Origin: an uncultured Prevotella sp.
GTDB lineage: Bacteria; Bacteroidota; Bacteroidia; Bacteroidales; Bacteroidaceae
Length of the DNA stretch: 17,708 nt
NCBI GenBank assembly: GCA_937874345.1
Contig: CALNBT010000214.1
Span: 1 to 17,708 of the forward strand
Direction: 5' to 3'
Within the stretch, counting starts at the first letter, position 1, and the number at the start of each line of letters is the position of its first letter. The position numbers and the translations under genes were made by a program. Under the pieces are notes generated by a model. It was not told the origin of the DNA, ran no database searches, and was given only the letters and a program-made list of their open reading frames with translations. Shown piece by piece: positions 6,916 to 14,645 of this stretch.

Positions 6916-7345
6916 TCTCGTTGGGATTTAAGTATATTACTTCTATATTAGCTCTTTCAAGGAGTCGGATTCCGTCTTCCAGGCGGTATTTCTCACCATA
7001 CACCACACGTTTGATGCCGGCTTGGATAATCAGTTTGGCGCATTCGATGCAGGGTGATGCCGTGACGTATAGTGTTGAGCCATCGCTGTTGTTCGAACTG
7101 CGGGCCAGTTTGGTAATGGCGTTGGCCTCGGCATGCAGCACGTAGGGGTAGGTAATGCCGTTCTCGTCTTCGCAGATATTGGGAAAGCCGCTGGGCGTGC
7201 CGTTGTACCCGTCGCTGATAATCATCTTGTCTTTCACCACCAGGGCGCCTACATGGCGACGTGTGCAGTAAGAGTTCTCCGACCATATCCGTGCCATGCG
7301 CAGATACCGCAGGTCCAAAAGATGTTGCTTATCGTTGTTGGTCAT
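6902..7345 (-). CDS. dCMP/cytidine deaminase family protein (ComEB-like)
   Basis: This is a zinc-dependent deaminase that most likely converts dCMP to dUMP for thymidylate synthesis. The 147-residue protein shows the zinc site HAEANAI (H71, E73 as proton shuttle) and SPCIECAKLII (C99 and C102). RMARIWSENSYCTRRHVGALVV (16-37) and ISDGYNGTPSGFPNICED (43-60) are typical of dCMP deaminases rather than of cytidine or tRNA adenosine deaminases. The ATG at 7345 (MTNNDKQHL) is preferred. The frame stays open up to 7465, but those codons run through an 18-bp repeat and into the M3 peptidase gene, and the family begins close to LRYLRMA. It follows the M3 peptidase by 52 bases and overlaps the S41 protease by 14. 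Confidence 0.93.
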   Translation of the reverse strand: MTNNDKQHLLDLRYLRMARIWSENSYCTRRHVGALVVKDKMIISDGYNGTPSGFPNICEDENGITYPYVLHAEANAITKLARSSNNSDGSTLYVTASPCIECAKLIIQAGIKRVVYGEKYRLEDGIRLLERANIEVIYLNPNENESK

Positions 7346-7360
7346 TGCTTTTATGAATGG

Positions 7361-7396
7361 CTTATCGTGCTCATTGGGTCTATCTTGCTCATTGGG
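7361..7396 (-). repeat. Two tandem 18-bp repeats in the M3 peptidase-dCMP deaminase gap
   Basis: CTTATCGTGCTCATTGGG (7361-7378) and TCTATCTTGCTCATTGGG (7379-7396) match at 15 of 18 bases. A diverged third copy (11 of 18) may lie at 7403-7420, inside the 3' end of the peptidase gene. In the minus-strand frame upstream of the deaminase they read as PNEQDR and PNEHDK, but that frame is probably untranslated there. Confidence 0.7.
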
Positions 7397-7397
7397 C

Positions 7398-9509
7398 TCA
7401 TAGGTTACTTGACTTATTGGGCACATTGTTCTCTCGATCGATGCCGTTGCGCATGAGCAAGGCATCGATGGTAGGCTCCTGACCGCGGAACCGTTTGTAC
7501 AGTGTCATAGGATGTTCGGTACCACCCTTTGACAGGATGTTGTCGCGAAAGCGTTGAGCCGTCTCTTGGTCGAAGATACCATTCTGCTTGAACATGCTGA
7601 ATGCATCGGCCTCCAGCACTTCGGCCCATTTGTAACTATAGTAACCGGCGGCATAACCGCCAGCCATGATGTGCGAAAATTGTACCGTCATGCAGGTATC
7701 GGGCAGTTGCTTGCCCAGGATAGCCTTCTCCCACGCTTTCTTTTCAAAGGGGATGATGTCTTCGCTGAAGGCATCTTTCTTGGTGTAATAGGCCATGTCG
7801 AGCAATCCGAAGCTCACCTGTCTGAGGCAGGCCATGCCCGCCATGAAGTTGCGGCTGCGGATAATGCGGTCGATGAGCTCGTCGGGAATCACCTCGCCTG
7901 TTTCGTAATGGAAGGCAAAGGTGCGCAGGAAGTCGCGCTCAACGGCATAGTTCTCCATGAACTGTGACGGCAGTTCGACAAAATCCCACCAGACATTGGT
8001 ACCCGACAGACTTTCAAAGCGGGTGTTGGCAAACATGCCGTGCAGCGAGTGTCCAAACTCGTGTAGGAACGTTTCTACCTCGCCCAGCGTCAGCAATGCC
8101 GGTTTATCGTCGGTAGGCTTGGTGAAGTTCATCACCAATGATGCATGCGGGCGAACGTTGTTGCCCTTGCGGTCGATCCACTGTCCCTGGAATTCAGTCA
8201 TCCAGGCGCCGCCCTGTTTTCCGCGACGGGGGTGAAAATCGGCATAGAGTACAGCCAGGTACGATCCGTCGCGGTCGAATACCTCGTAGGCTTTTACGTC
8301 GGGGTGGTAAACGGGAATGTCATTGTTCTCCCGGAAGGTGATGCCATACAGTTTGGTTGCCAGTCCGAACACGCCTTTGATGACGTTCGACAACTGGAAA
8401 TAGGGTCTGAGCATCTCGGCATCCAGGTTATATTTTTCCATCTGCAGCTTGTGACTGTAGAAGGCGGTGTCCCACGGCATCATCTTGAAGTCTTCGCCCT
8501 CGAGCCGTGTCGCAATCTCCTGAAGTGCCTGCTTCTCAGATTCAGCCGTAGGCTTGTATGCGTCAATCAGGTCGTTGAGCAGTTTGTACACGTTGTCAAC
8601 ATTCGATGCCATCCGATGTTTCAACACATAGTCGGCGTAGGTTTCAAAGCCCAGCAACTGTGCCATTTCGCGACGAAGGTTCACCAATCGCTGGCAGATA
8701 GCCAGGTTGTTCTCGGTGTTGTCGTGGGTACAAACGGTGTTGCGTGCCATAAACATCTGCTCGCGCAGGTCGCGACGAGTAGCGTAAGTGATGAATGGTG
8801 AGTAGCTGGGGAAATCGAGTGTGAAGACCCATCCCTCGAGGTTCTGCTCGCGGGCAGCCTGTGCAGCGGCATCGATGGCCGTCTGGGGCAGACCATCGAG
8901 AGCTTCTTCTTCGGTGAGGTGCAGGGTGTAGGCTTTATTTTCCTTCAACAGGTTCTGCGAGAACTGCAATGACAGCATGCCAGCCTCTTCGGTGAGCTTG
9001 CGCAACTGGTCCTTGCCGGCTTCGTCGAGCAAAGCACCGCTGCGCACAAAGCCGTCGTAACTTTTGTCAAGCAGCATCTGTTCTTCGGGTGTCAGCTCAC
9101 GATGGTGCTCGTAAACGTATTTGATGCGTTCGAACAGCGCCTTGTTCAGCGTCACGTCATTGGCATGCTGGGTGAGAATCGGGCTCAGTTTCTGAGCCAG
9201 GGCATCCATCTCGTCGCTGGTCTCAGCCGACATCATACACGAGAATACGTTCGACACGCGGTCGAGCAGATCGTAATAATGTTCGCCTTTTGAGATGTCC
9301 ACGCGGGCAATGGTGTTTTCAAACGTCGGTTCTTCGGGGTCGTTGATGAGTTTCTCGATACTCTCATCATCGCGCCTGATGCCTTCCATAAACGCTTCTT
9401 CATAATCTTCAAAGCGTATACGGTCGAACGGCACCGTGTCGTGCGGTGTACCGTAGGCGGTAAAAAAAATATTGTCGCGGTTCACTTTCTCAATCTTATT
9501 TTCATCCAT
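7398..9509 (-). CDS. M3 family zinc metallopeptidase (peptidyl-dipeptidase Dcp-like)
   Basis: This is an oligopeptidase of the thimet/Dcp group that removes dipeptides or cuts short peptides. Counted from the most upstream ATG (9536) it has 712 residues, the usual size. The zinc site is HEFGH (H492, E493, H496) with the third ligand E521 in DFVELPSQ, 25 residues after H496 as expected for M3. Also typical are GKQGGAWMTEF (439-449), ADFHPR (432-437) and AGGYAAGYYSYKWAEVL near the C-terminus, the part that closes the active-site channel. There is no signal peptide, so it is probably cytoplasmic, and the product is probably a peptide-recycling enzyme. ATGs occur at 9536, 9524 and 9509. A -7 box at 9537-9546 touches the first, so I prefer 9509 (MDENKIEK), which leaves a leader of about 25 bases and gives 703 residues. 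It heads the deaminase-protease operon. Confidence 0.93.
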   Translation of the reverse strand: MDENKIEKVNRDNIFFTAYGTPHDTVPFDRIRFEDYEEAFMEGIRRDDESIEKLINDPEEPTFENTIARVDISKGEHYYDLLDRVSNVFSCMMSAETSDEMDALAQKLSPILTQHANDVTLNKALFERIKYVYEHHRELTPEEQMLLDKSYDGFVRSGALLDEAGKDQLRKLTEEAGMLSLQFSQNLLKENKAYTLHLTEEEALDGLPQTAIDAAAQAAREQNLEGWVFTLDFPSYSPFITYATRRDLREQMFMARNTVCTHDNTENNLAICQRLVNLRREMAQLLGFETYADYVLKHRMASNVDNVYKLLNDLIDAYKPTAESEKQALQEIATRLEGEDFKMMPWDTAFYSHKLQMEKYNLDAEMLRPYFQLSNVIKGVFGLATKLYGITFRENNDIPVYHPDVKAYEVFDRDGSYLAVLYADFHPRRGKQGGAWMTEFQGQWIDRKGNNVRPHASLVMNFTKPTDDKPALLTLGEVETFLHEFGHSLHGMFANTRFESLSGTNVWWDFVELPSQFMENYAVERDFLRTFAFHYETGEVIPDELIDRIIRSRNFMAGMACLRQVSFGLLDMAYYTKKDAFSEDIIPFEKKAWEKAILGKQLPDTCMTVQFSHIMAGGYAAGYYSYKWAEVLEADAFSMFKQNGIFDQETAQRFRDNILSKGGTEHPMTLYKRFRGQEPTIDALLMRNGIDRENNVPNKSSNL

Positions 9510-9536
9510 ACTTCTCTTTCTCATCTTCTTCTCCAT

Positions 9537-9546
9537 TGCAAAAATA
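9537..9546 (-). promoter_or_regulatory. -7 promoter box for the M3 peptidase operon
   Basis: The minus strand reads TATTTTTGCA, matching TAnnTTTG plus the GCA ending seen at other promoters here. Transcription would begin near 9533-9535, inside or just after the most upstream ATG, which argues for a downstream start codon. No clear TTTG was found at the -33 position. Confidence 0.5.
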
Positions 9547-9731
9547 CGAAAAATATCAGAGACACCTTATTGTAAATACACTTTTTTCATCGTTTAGCTT
9601 TTTTTGTATGATGAATAGAAGAAGGCGGGCTGGCATTTTGGGTGATTACCCACGTTGAAGGTGAAGGTGGGTTGTTAAAAATGAAAGTGGTCATTGGTAG
9701 AACCCATTATTTATGTTGCATGCTATTGATG
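9547..9731. other. Gene-free stretch, no clear coding content
   Basis: This is the right-hand flank of the M3 peptidase promoter and part of the 356-base gap ending at 9892. It has T-rich runs (9582-9606) and one short inverted repeat, ACCCAC (9648-9653) with GTGGGT (9667-9672). The open frames that cross it lack family features and a start context. I see no RNA gene here. Confidence 0.5.
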
Positions 9732-9752
9732 GGCAATATGCGGTACATTGCC
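9732..9752. repeat. Small inverted repeat
   Basis: GGCAAT (9732-9737) and ATTGCC (9747-9752) form a 6-bp stem with a 9-base loop. It lies 3 bases from the larger 17-bp inverted repeat and shares the CAATATG string with it. Confidence 0.55.
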
Positions 9753-9755
9753 AAA

Positions 9756-9794
9756 CAATCTTGGCCATATTGCACTTCAATATGGCCAAGATTG
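9756..9794. repeat. Perfect 17-bp inverted repeat with 5-base loop
   Basis: CAATCTTGGCCATATTG (9756-9772) and CAATATGGCCAAGATTG (9778-9794) are exact reverse complements around CACTT. It is the most stable hairpin in the window and lies in the gap between two minus-strand genes. On the minus strand it is followed by TTTGG, a poor U-run, so it could be a terminator, part of a small RNA, or the remains of a small mobile repeat. Confidence 0.9.
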
Positions 9795-9806
9795 TCTGGG
9801 CCCGGC

Positions 9807-9847
9807 TGCGAGAGGGCTATCGTTTGTTTATGATGCTGCCCCTCGCA
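9807..9847. repeat. GC-rich hairpin
   Basis: TGCGAG plus GGGC (9807-9817, with one bulged A) pairs with GCCC plus CTCGCA (9838-9847), giving ten pairs around a 20-base loop. It overlaps the edge of a -7-like box on the minus strand. It may terminate the outer-membrane protein gene that ends at 9893, although no U-run follows. Confidence 0.6.
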
Positions 9848-9853
9848 AAGGTA
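9844..9853 (-). promoter_or_regulatory. Candidate orphan -7 promoter box in the gap
   Basis: The minus strand reads TACCTTTGCG, the same core as the SRP RNA promoter (TACCTTTGCA). It points into the hairpin cluster rather than at a nearby start codon. No TTTG is seen at -33, so this is tentative. Confidence 0.3.
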
Positions 9854-9892
9854 GGTGACATTCGCCTTCTGAGTCTGCCCTTGTTTCGTTTT

Positions 9893-12817
9893 TTACTTTT
9901 TCCCGCTGATATTGAGTTTGTATATCAGATGGAGCATAACGTAGTGGGGGATGGTATTGAATCGGGTTTCGGTCTTTCCCTGTCCGTTGACTTCATAGGA
10001 TACGCTCTTGAGTTGTTGGAAAAGATCGTAAGTCTCGAGTTTGGCGGCGAGTTTTCCTTTTAGGAACGACTGACTGATATAGGCATTCGCCACCAAATCG
10101 TTGGTATTGAACGACGGGTCATCATAGCCGCGACGGCTGAACATCTTGAGATCCATGCCTGTTTCGAGCCCGAACTTGAAGCGATAGGACCCTACAATAC
10201 CGTAATTGTATTCGTAGGTGTTGATGGCTACAAAGTTTTCGCGTTTGCTGTTGACGCTACGCATGCCCAGACGGCCTGTCAAACTGCACCGCAGACCTTC
10301 TTTTTGGTAGTTCAACGACAGGTTATCTGTGAGCCAGTGGTTGTTTACTTTACTCAAGACACTCGAGGTGTTGCCCTTTACTGCCGTAAGGTCTACGTTG
10401 TGGTTGTAGTTGTAGTTCAGGTTGTTTTCGATGGTCCAGTACTTCGCACTATCTATCGGACAGGTGTAGTTGATGCTGATACTGGTCCACCAGTTACCGT
10501 TCACGTTCTCGGGTTTGTAGGTGTATACACCTGTTGCGGGGTCGTAGGTAAAGCCGTTGGCCACATCGTTTTGTCGAGCTCCAATATTGATGTTGATAGT
10601 CGGCAGCCGGAATCGACGGTTGTGGTTATCGCTGAACCTCAAGTATGTTTCGTAGCTTGTTGTATTCTTCAGGTTAGGGTTGCCCAGAGAGACGGCCAGC
10701 GGGTTGGCATCGTCGCGCCGGTCGACCATCGAATAGACGTTGGGTGTATTCGTATCCATGTTGCTGTAGAGCCATATATTATATTCGTTGAATGTGCATC
10801 CAACATTGGCATAGTAACCGAGCAGCCAGTTGTTCAGGTTGACCTGTGTGTTGAGGTCATGACTTCGGTAGTCCAATCGTTCGCTTTTATAGGTGATAGG
10901 GATGCCGATGTATAGATAAAATCGGTTTTTATCCTTTGTTGTAGAATAATTCAGTCCCGGGCTGATGATATGATCTTTGCTTATATAATGCCCCGAATAG
11001 CTGTTGTTGAGGTCCATTGCCCGCAGCAACGAGTCGCGTGACGAGGGCAAACTGCCAATGCCATGGTCTTCTTTCTGCCATTCTTCGAGCCGGTCGAGCC
11101 TGTATTTCGAATTGTTGCGATAGCTTCCTTCCTGTGCATACCGATAACTCGAGATGAGGGTCATGCCGTTCGACAATTTGAATCCATAGTTTGCTCCGAA
11201 CCCATAGTTATACGAATGCGACGGTGTGTCGTCGTAACGGTCGCGGTAGTCGTTGGCTGTGGTGCCTTGCAGATAGGCCAATTGGTATTTGCTGAACAGC
11301 GCGTTGACGTTGTTCTCATATCGACCGTTTCCAAAGAAGGAAAGGTTATCACCCGATTTCAGTTCTTTACCGATATAAAAACTTCCCCAGCCGTTGAACG
11401 AGTGCCCTGTTCCCAACGACTGCGAGAACTGCCGGTTAACGCCTATCTCGCGTCCACGCCGGCCCAACGGATTGGCAAACATCGTGTCGAGGATGGCCTC
11501 TGTTGTGCCTATGGAAGCCGGATTGGCATTGAAAGTAGCCGAACGGTTCATGCCTTGGTTGTTGAACTTGTTGTAAGATATGTCGGTTCTGAAGTTGAGA
11601 AAAAACGGTTTGGTTATTCTCAGCGCGTTATTTAAATTAAAAACGCTGTTCTTGGATCGGTCGTCAGAGATACTCCGCCCGAAACTGTTGCCCTGATTTA
11701 AGAACGATTCGGACGCCGTTTGATTGGTGTTGTGTGTGTCGCGCCATGAGAAACTGGATGATACATTATTGGTTATCGTGTTCTTTTCGTTGCTCACCGC
11801 CGCATTCATACCAACGGTTTTCTGGGCCAACTGCCCATTGGGTAATTTTGTCGGGTCCCAGTCGCCCTTCTCTCCGGGCTTGCGGTCCTCGTTGATGTTG
11901 TTGAGATTGGCGAACACCGACATCTGTACCCTTGGATTGAAATACAAGCTAAACAGCTTGTCACCATACCGGCCGTTGGTTCCAACAGCTGCATCAACAT
12001 TCGTAATGAAGTTTTTCTCGTATTGTTTTTTCAATTGAATGTCCATCACATAGTCTTTCTTCTCTACATCCATGCCCATGGCCTGGCTCTTGTCGGTGCT
12101 TTTCTCGAACACTTTGAGGTCTTTGACCGTGTAGTTGGGCAGGTTTTCGATGAGCGCCTTATTGTCTCCTTTGAAGAAATCCTTGCCGTTGAGGGTAAGG
12201 TAGTCCAGCTTTCGTCCGTTGATGAAGATCTCGCCATTGCTGTTGAGGGTGGCACCGGGCAGCTGACGGATGAGGGCATCGAGCATGCTGCCTTCGGGAA
12301 GGTTGAAGGCATCGGCATTGAAGACGATGGTGTCGCCTTTCATCACCATCTGTATCTTGGTGCTTTTTACCACCACTTCTTGCAGCATATGCTCTTTGTC
12401 TTGCATGCCTTTGCGCTTAATGGGCAGGTCGTCCACGTCGAAACGGGTGCTGCGTCCCTTGAATACCACGTCACGATTGATATAGGTGGTTTGATAGTCG
12501 GGATGCTCTATCTTGAAGATATAGGTGCCCTCGGCCAACTTGTTTTGCATATAGAAGTAGGCATCGGGGTGCACGGCCTGCGTATTCCATGTGTACGTGC
12601 TGCAGGTATCGATCACGGTACTGTCCGATCTCATCAAGGTAAGCTTGGCTTTCGAGACACTAAGGTTGGTGAACGAGTCGGTTACCCGTCCGAAAATCGT
12701 GATGTTACGTTCTTTATTCTTTGAATTCGACAGTTGTTGTGCCTGTACTTGTTGCGACAATGTGAGTATTGTCACCAGTAAAAACAATAGATTTTGTTTA
12801 AGTTGTTTTCGTCTCAT
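9893..12817 (-). CDS. Large outer-membrane beta-barrel protein (TonB-receptor-like)
   Basis: The 974-residue protein starts with a signal peptide (basic start, then LLFLLVTILTLS, probable cleavage after QVQAQ near 27). A carboxypeptidase-regulatory-like beta sandwich follows (about 38-135, ITIFGRVTDSFTNLSVSKAKLTL). Next comes a plug-like region (about 145-270, with LQEVVVKSTKIQMVMKGDTIVFNA, LIRQLPGATLNSNGEIFINGRKL and LTLNGKDFF). The rest is a long series of aromatic, asparagine-rich strands. This is the Bacteroidetes outer membrane beta-barrel family (PF14905-like), related to TonB-dependent receptors but of unknown substrate. No SusD partner gene is adjacent, so it is not a classic SusC/D pair. 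It ends in LIYKLNISGKK rather than a terminal aromatic residue. It lies 45 bases after the Crp/Fnr gene with no -7 box between, which suggests cotranscription with apbE and the regulator. Confidence 0.88.
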   Translation of the reverse strand: MRRKQLKQNLLFLLVTILTLSQQVQAQQLSNSKNKERNITIFGRVTDSFTNLSVSKAKLTLMRSDSTVIDTCSTYTWNTQAVHPDAYFYMQNKLAEGTYIFKIEHPDYQTTYINRDVVFKGRSTRFDVDDLPIKRKGMQDKEHMLQEVVVKSTKIQMVMKGDTIVFNADAFNLPEGSMLDALIRQLPGATLNSNGEIFINGRKLDYLTLNGKDFFKGDNKALIENLPNYTVKDLKVFEKSTDKSQAMGMDVEKKDYVMDIQLKKQYEKNFITNVDAAVGTNGRYGDKLFSLYFNPRVQMSVFANLNNINEDRKPGEKGDWDPTKLPNGQLAQKTVGMNAAVSNEKNTITNNVSSSFSWRDTHNTNQTASESFLNQGNSFGRSISDDRSKNSVFNLNNALRITKPFFLNFRTDISYNKFNNQGMNRSATFNANPASIGTTEAILDTMFANPLGRRGREIGVNRQFSQSLGTGHSFNGWGSFYIGKELKSGDNLSFFGNGRYENNVNALFSKYQLAYLQGTTANDYRDRYDDTPSHSYNYGFGANYGFKLSNGMTLISSYRYAQEGSYRNNSKYRLDRLEEWQKEDHGIGSLPSSRDSLLRAMDLNNSYSGHYISKDHIISPGLNYSTTKDKNRFYLYIGIPITYKSERLDYRSHDLNTQVNLNNWLLGYYANVGCTFNEYNIWLYSNMDTNTPNVYSMVDRRDDANPLAVSLGNPNLKNTTSYETYLRFSDNHNRRFRLPTININIGARQNDVANGFTYDPATGVYTYKPENVNGNWWTSISINYTCPIDSAKYWTIENNLNYNYNHNVDLTAVKGNTSSVLSKVNNHWLTDNLSLNYQKEGLRCSLTGRLGMRSVNSKRENFVAINTYEYNYGIVGSYRFKFGLETGMDLKMFSRRGYDDPSFNTNDLVANAYISQSFLKGKLAAKLETYDLFQQLKSVSYEVNGQGKTETRFNTIPHYVMLHLIYKLNISGKK

Positions 12818-12862
12818 AACATTGTGTTGCTTTGTAGTAAGATTTTATTTCAGTTGTTTGCT

Positions 12863-13522
12863 CTATTTCAATCGTTCTAAGGCCGGTATGGTGATGTGCC
12901 CGCGGGTAAGCGTTATCAGTTGTTTGTTCTCCAGTGCGTTGAGGGCTGCCGACACATTGAGTCGGGTGTCGTTGAGCTCGGTTGCCAGTTGCGACATCTT
13001 GATGACAAAGTCTTTCTTGCCAGCAGGGTGTGTACAGTGGTCGAAGAAAAACCGTACGATGCGCTCCTGCAGGTTGGTAGGTGAGGGGTGCCACGGCCTT
13101 TGTTGCAACCGTTGTATCTGGGTAGAGAGAATGTTTTGGAGGTTGATACGGAAAATATCGTATCGCTCGGTTAGCCGCACAATGTCCGACTTGCTGATGG
13201 ACATCGTGTTGCATTTGCCTTGGGCAGTGTATTTGCTCATAAAACGCTGATGCAATCCGAAGAGATGCTCGGGTTCAATGGCACGTGGCGACTGCAGTTC
13301 TTCTGTGAGTCGATAGCTGTGGTCGTGGGCAAAAGTGATTATGTTCACCGTGCCGTCGAGTAGAAAGATCAAACGGTCGCAGCGTTCGTTTTCGTTGGCG
13401 ATAGGCTGTAGCGTGTTGTGTGATAGAAACGTCATGGGCGTTGTCTCCATGATGTGCCACAAGTCTTGCTGGCTGAGTCCTTGGAAAAGAGGGAGTGTCA
13501 GAAGTTTGGCATCGGGTTTCAT
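12863..13522 (-). CDS. Crp/Fnr family transcriptional regulator
   Basis: The 219-residue protein has an N-terminal cupin-like sensor domain (about 5-120, LPLFQGLSQQDLWHIMETT, RLIFLLDGTVNII), a dimerisation helix (about 120-145) and a C-terminal winged helix-turn-helix. The latter runs from LQERIVRFFFDHC (151-163) through MSQLATELNDTRLNVSAALNALENKQLI to HITIPALERL. This is the Crp/Fnr layout and length. The phosphate-binding cassette of true cAMP receptors (GE-x3-L-x4-R-x-A) is not recognisable, and there is no N-terminal FeS cysteine cluster, so the signal it senses is unknown. The start ATG at 13522 overlaps the apbE stop in an ATGA, a clear sign of translational coupling. With the barrel gene 45 bases downstream, it may regulate this small operon; that is inference. 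Confidence 0.9.
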   Translation of the reverse strand: MKPDAKLLTLPLFQGLSQQDLWHIMETTPMTFLSHNTLQPIANENERCDRLIFLLDGTVNIITFAHDHSYRLTEELQSPRAIEPEHLFGLHQRFMSKYTAQGKCNTMSISKSDIVRLTERYDIFRINLQNILSTQIQRLQQRPWHPSPTNLQERIVRFFFDHCTHPAGKKDFVIKMSQLATELNDTRLNVSAALNALENKQLITLTRGHITIPALERLK

Positions 13523-14586
13523 GGTGTCATCTTTTGTTTCAGTGCTTTCGAGTACCAAATCTGGTGGTGCCCTTGCTCGTCTGTGTAGATAAGATAGGCC
13601 ATCAGTTCGGGATGTCGTTCCAGCACCTGTTGCGTTTTTTCAAGTCCCAACACCATGAAAGCAGTGGCATAGGCATCAGCTTTGGCACAGGTCTTGGCCA
13701 AAACTGTGGCCGAGAGGATATTATGCTGTACGGGATAACCTGTCTTTGGGTCGATGGTATGTGCGTATTTCCTGCCGTTTTTGTAATAGAACTTACGGTA
13801 GTTGCCGCTGGTGGCCATGCCGATATCGGTCATTTTGAGTACCGTCTGCAGCTCGCCCGAGGTCTGAGTAGAGTCGTCTGTGGGTTTGGTTACACCAATC
13901 TTCCAGGGTTCTTTGTGTTCGTTGTTGCCGCTGACCACAATCTCGCCGCCAATCTCGACCATAAAGTTTTGCACCCCTTTGGCGCGAAGCACCTGCGCCA
14001 CGGCATCACTTCCATATCCTTTGGCCACGGCCGAGCAGTCGAGCATGGTACGCGGATCGTCTTTCTTGACAATGTTCTTTATCAGATGCACCTTGTGAAA
14101 ACCAACAAAGCTCTTCAAACTGTCGATGACCTGTGGTGTAGGATTCTCGCCCGTCTTGAAACCGAAGCCCCATACGTTGACCAATGGGGCAACAGTGATA
14201 TCGAAGGCGCCATCGCTTTCGCGCGAAACATCTTCGGACAGGTCAAACACCTCGTTGAACATCTGGTTGGTCTTCACGTTTTCGTTGCGGTTGATTCTGG
14301 AGATGATCGACTGTGGCTTGAAGGTAGAGAACGTCATGTCTACCTTTTCAAGCTGGTCAAGGATGTCCTGTTCGAGGTTCTGGTCCGACTGGTACGTGAT
14401 ATTGTAGAGGGTGCCGAAGACTTGTCCCGAAAAGTGCTGGTAAGGCATTGTCTGCTGTTTGCGAAGAATGAAAACCGTACCGACAACGAGAAATACCAGG
14501 AAGGCAATCTTGAGACCTCCCTTGACACCCCGAAAGGCAGACGAGCTGGCGTGCTCTTGAGTATTTTGGTTATCTTGCTGCATCAT
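13519..14586 (-). CDS. apbE: FAD:protein FMN transferase (ApbE family)
   Basis: ApbE attaches FMN covalently to serine or threonine residues of exported flavoproteins such as Nqr/Rnf subunits. The 355-residue protein has an N-terminal membrane segment (about 24-41, LKIAFLVFLVVGTVFIL) instead of a lipoprotein signal, so the enzyme is anchored with its active site outside the cytoplasm. Family motifs are GAFDITVAPLVNVWGFG (126-142), LDCSAVAKGYGSDAVA (182-197), NFMVEIGGEIVVSG (207-220), ATSGNYRKFY (258-267), HTIDPKTGYP (276-285) and AKADAYATAFMVLG (301-314, metal-binding end). Two consecutive ATGs (14586, 14583) are possible starts. No protein in the window shows an obvious flavinylation motif (DxxTSAT-like), so the substrate must be encoded elsewhere. 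It is coupled to the Crp/Fnr gene by ATGA. Confidence 0.94.
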   Translation of the reverse strand: MMQQDNQNTQEHASSSAFRGVKGGLKIAFLVFLVVGTVFILRKQQTMPYQHFSGQVFGTLYNITYQSDQNLEQDILDQLEKVDMTFSTFKPQSIISRINRNENVKTNQMFNEVFDLSEDVSRESDGAFDITVAPLVNVWGFGFKTGENPTPQVIDSLKSFVGFHKVHLIKNIVKKDDPRTMLDCSAVAKGYGSDAVAQVLRAKGVQNFMVEIGGEIVVSGNNEHKEPWKIGVTKPTDDSTQTSGELQTVLKMTDIGMATSGNYRKFYYKNGRKYAHTIDPKTGYPVQHNILSATVLAKTCAKADAYATAFMVLGLEKTQQVLERHPELMAYLIYTDEQGHHQIWYSKALKQKMTP

Positions 14587-14618
14587 AATAATATTAGGTT
14601 AGTGAGGGCGAATGAGAC

Positions 14619-14642
14619 TTGCAGGTCGATAGACCGCTGCAA
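14619..14642 (-). terminator. Hairpin between the DUF6048-like gene and apbE
   Basis: TTGCA and GGTC (14619-14627) pair with GACC and TGCAA (14632-14642) around GATA, with a small bulge. It follows the DUF6048-like stop by 3 bases. No U-run follows on the minus strand, so it may only partially terminate or may mark the 3' end of the upstream message. Confidence 0.4.
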
Positions 14643-14645
14643 TCT

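Noticed and set aside
8145..8801. Plus-strand open frame of 218 codons inside the M3 peptidase region
   Set aside because: It lies opposite the conserved peptidase core and shows no domain or sensible start context.
9642..10063. Short plus-strand open frames in the 9537-9892 gap
   Set aside because: They cross the hairpins and run into the antisense of the barrel gene, with no start context or recognisable sequence.
12023..12724. Plus-strand open frame of 233 codons opposite the outer-membrane barrel gene
   Set aside because: The opposite strand encodes the plug and carboxypeptidase-like domains with clear family sequence; this frame is a shadow.
9893..12817. SusC-type glycan importer of a polysaccharide utilisation locus
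   Set aside because: No SusD-like gene or carbohydrate-active enzyme is nearby, and the plug region resembles the PF14905-like barrel family rather than SusC.
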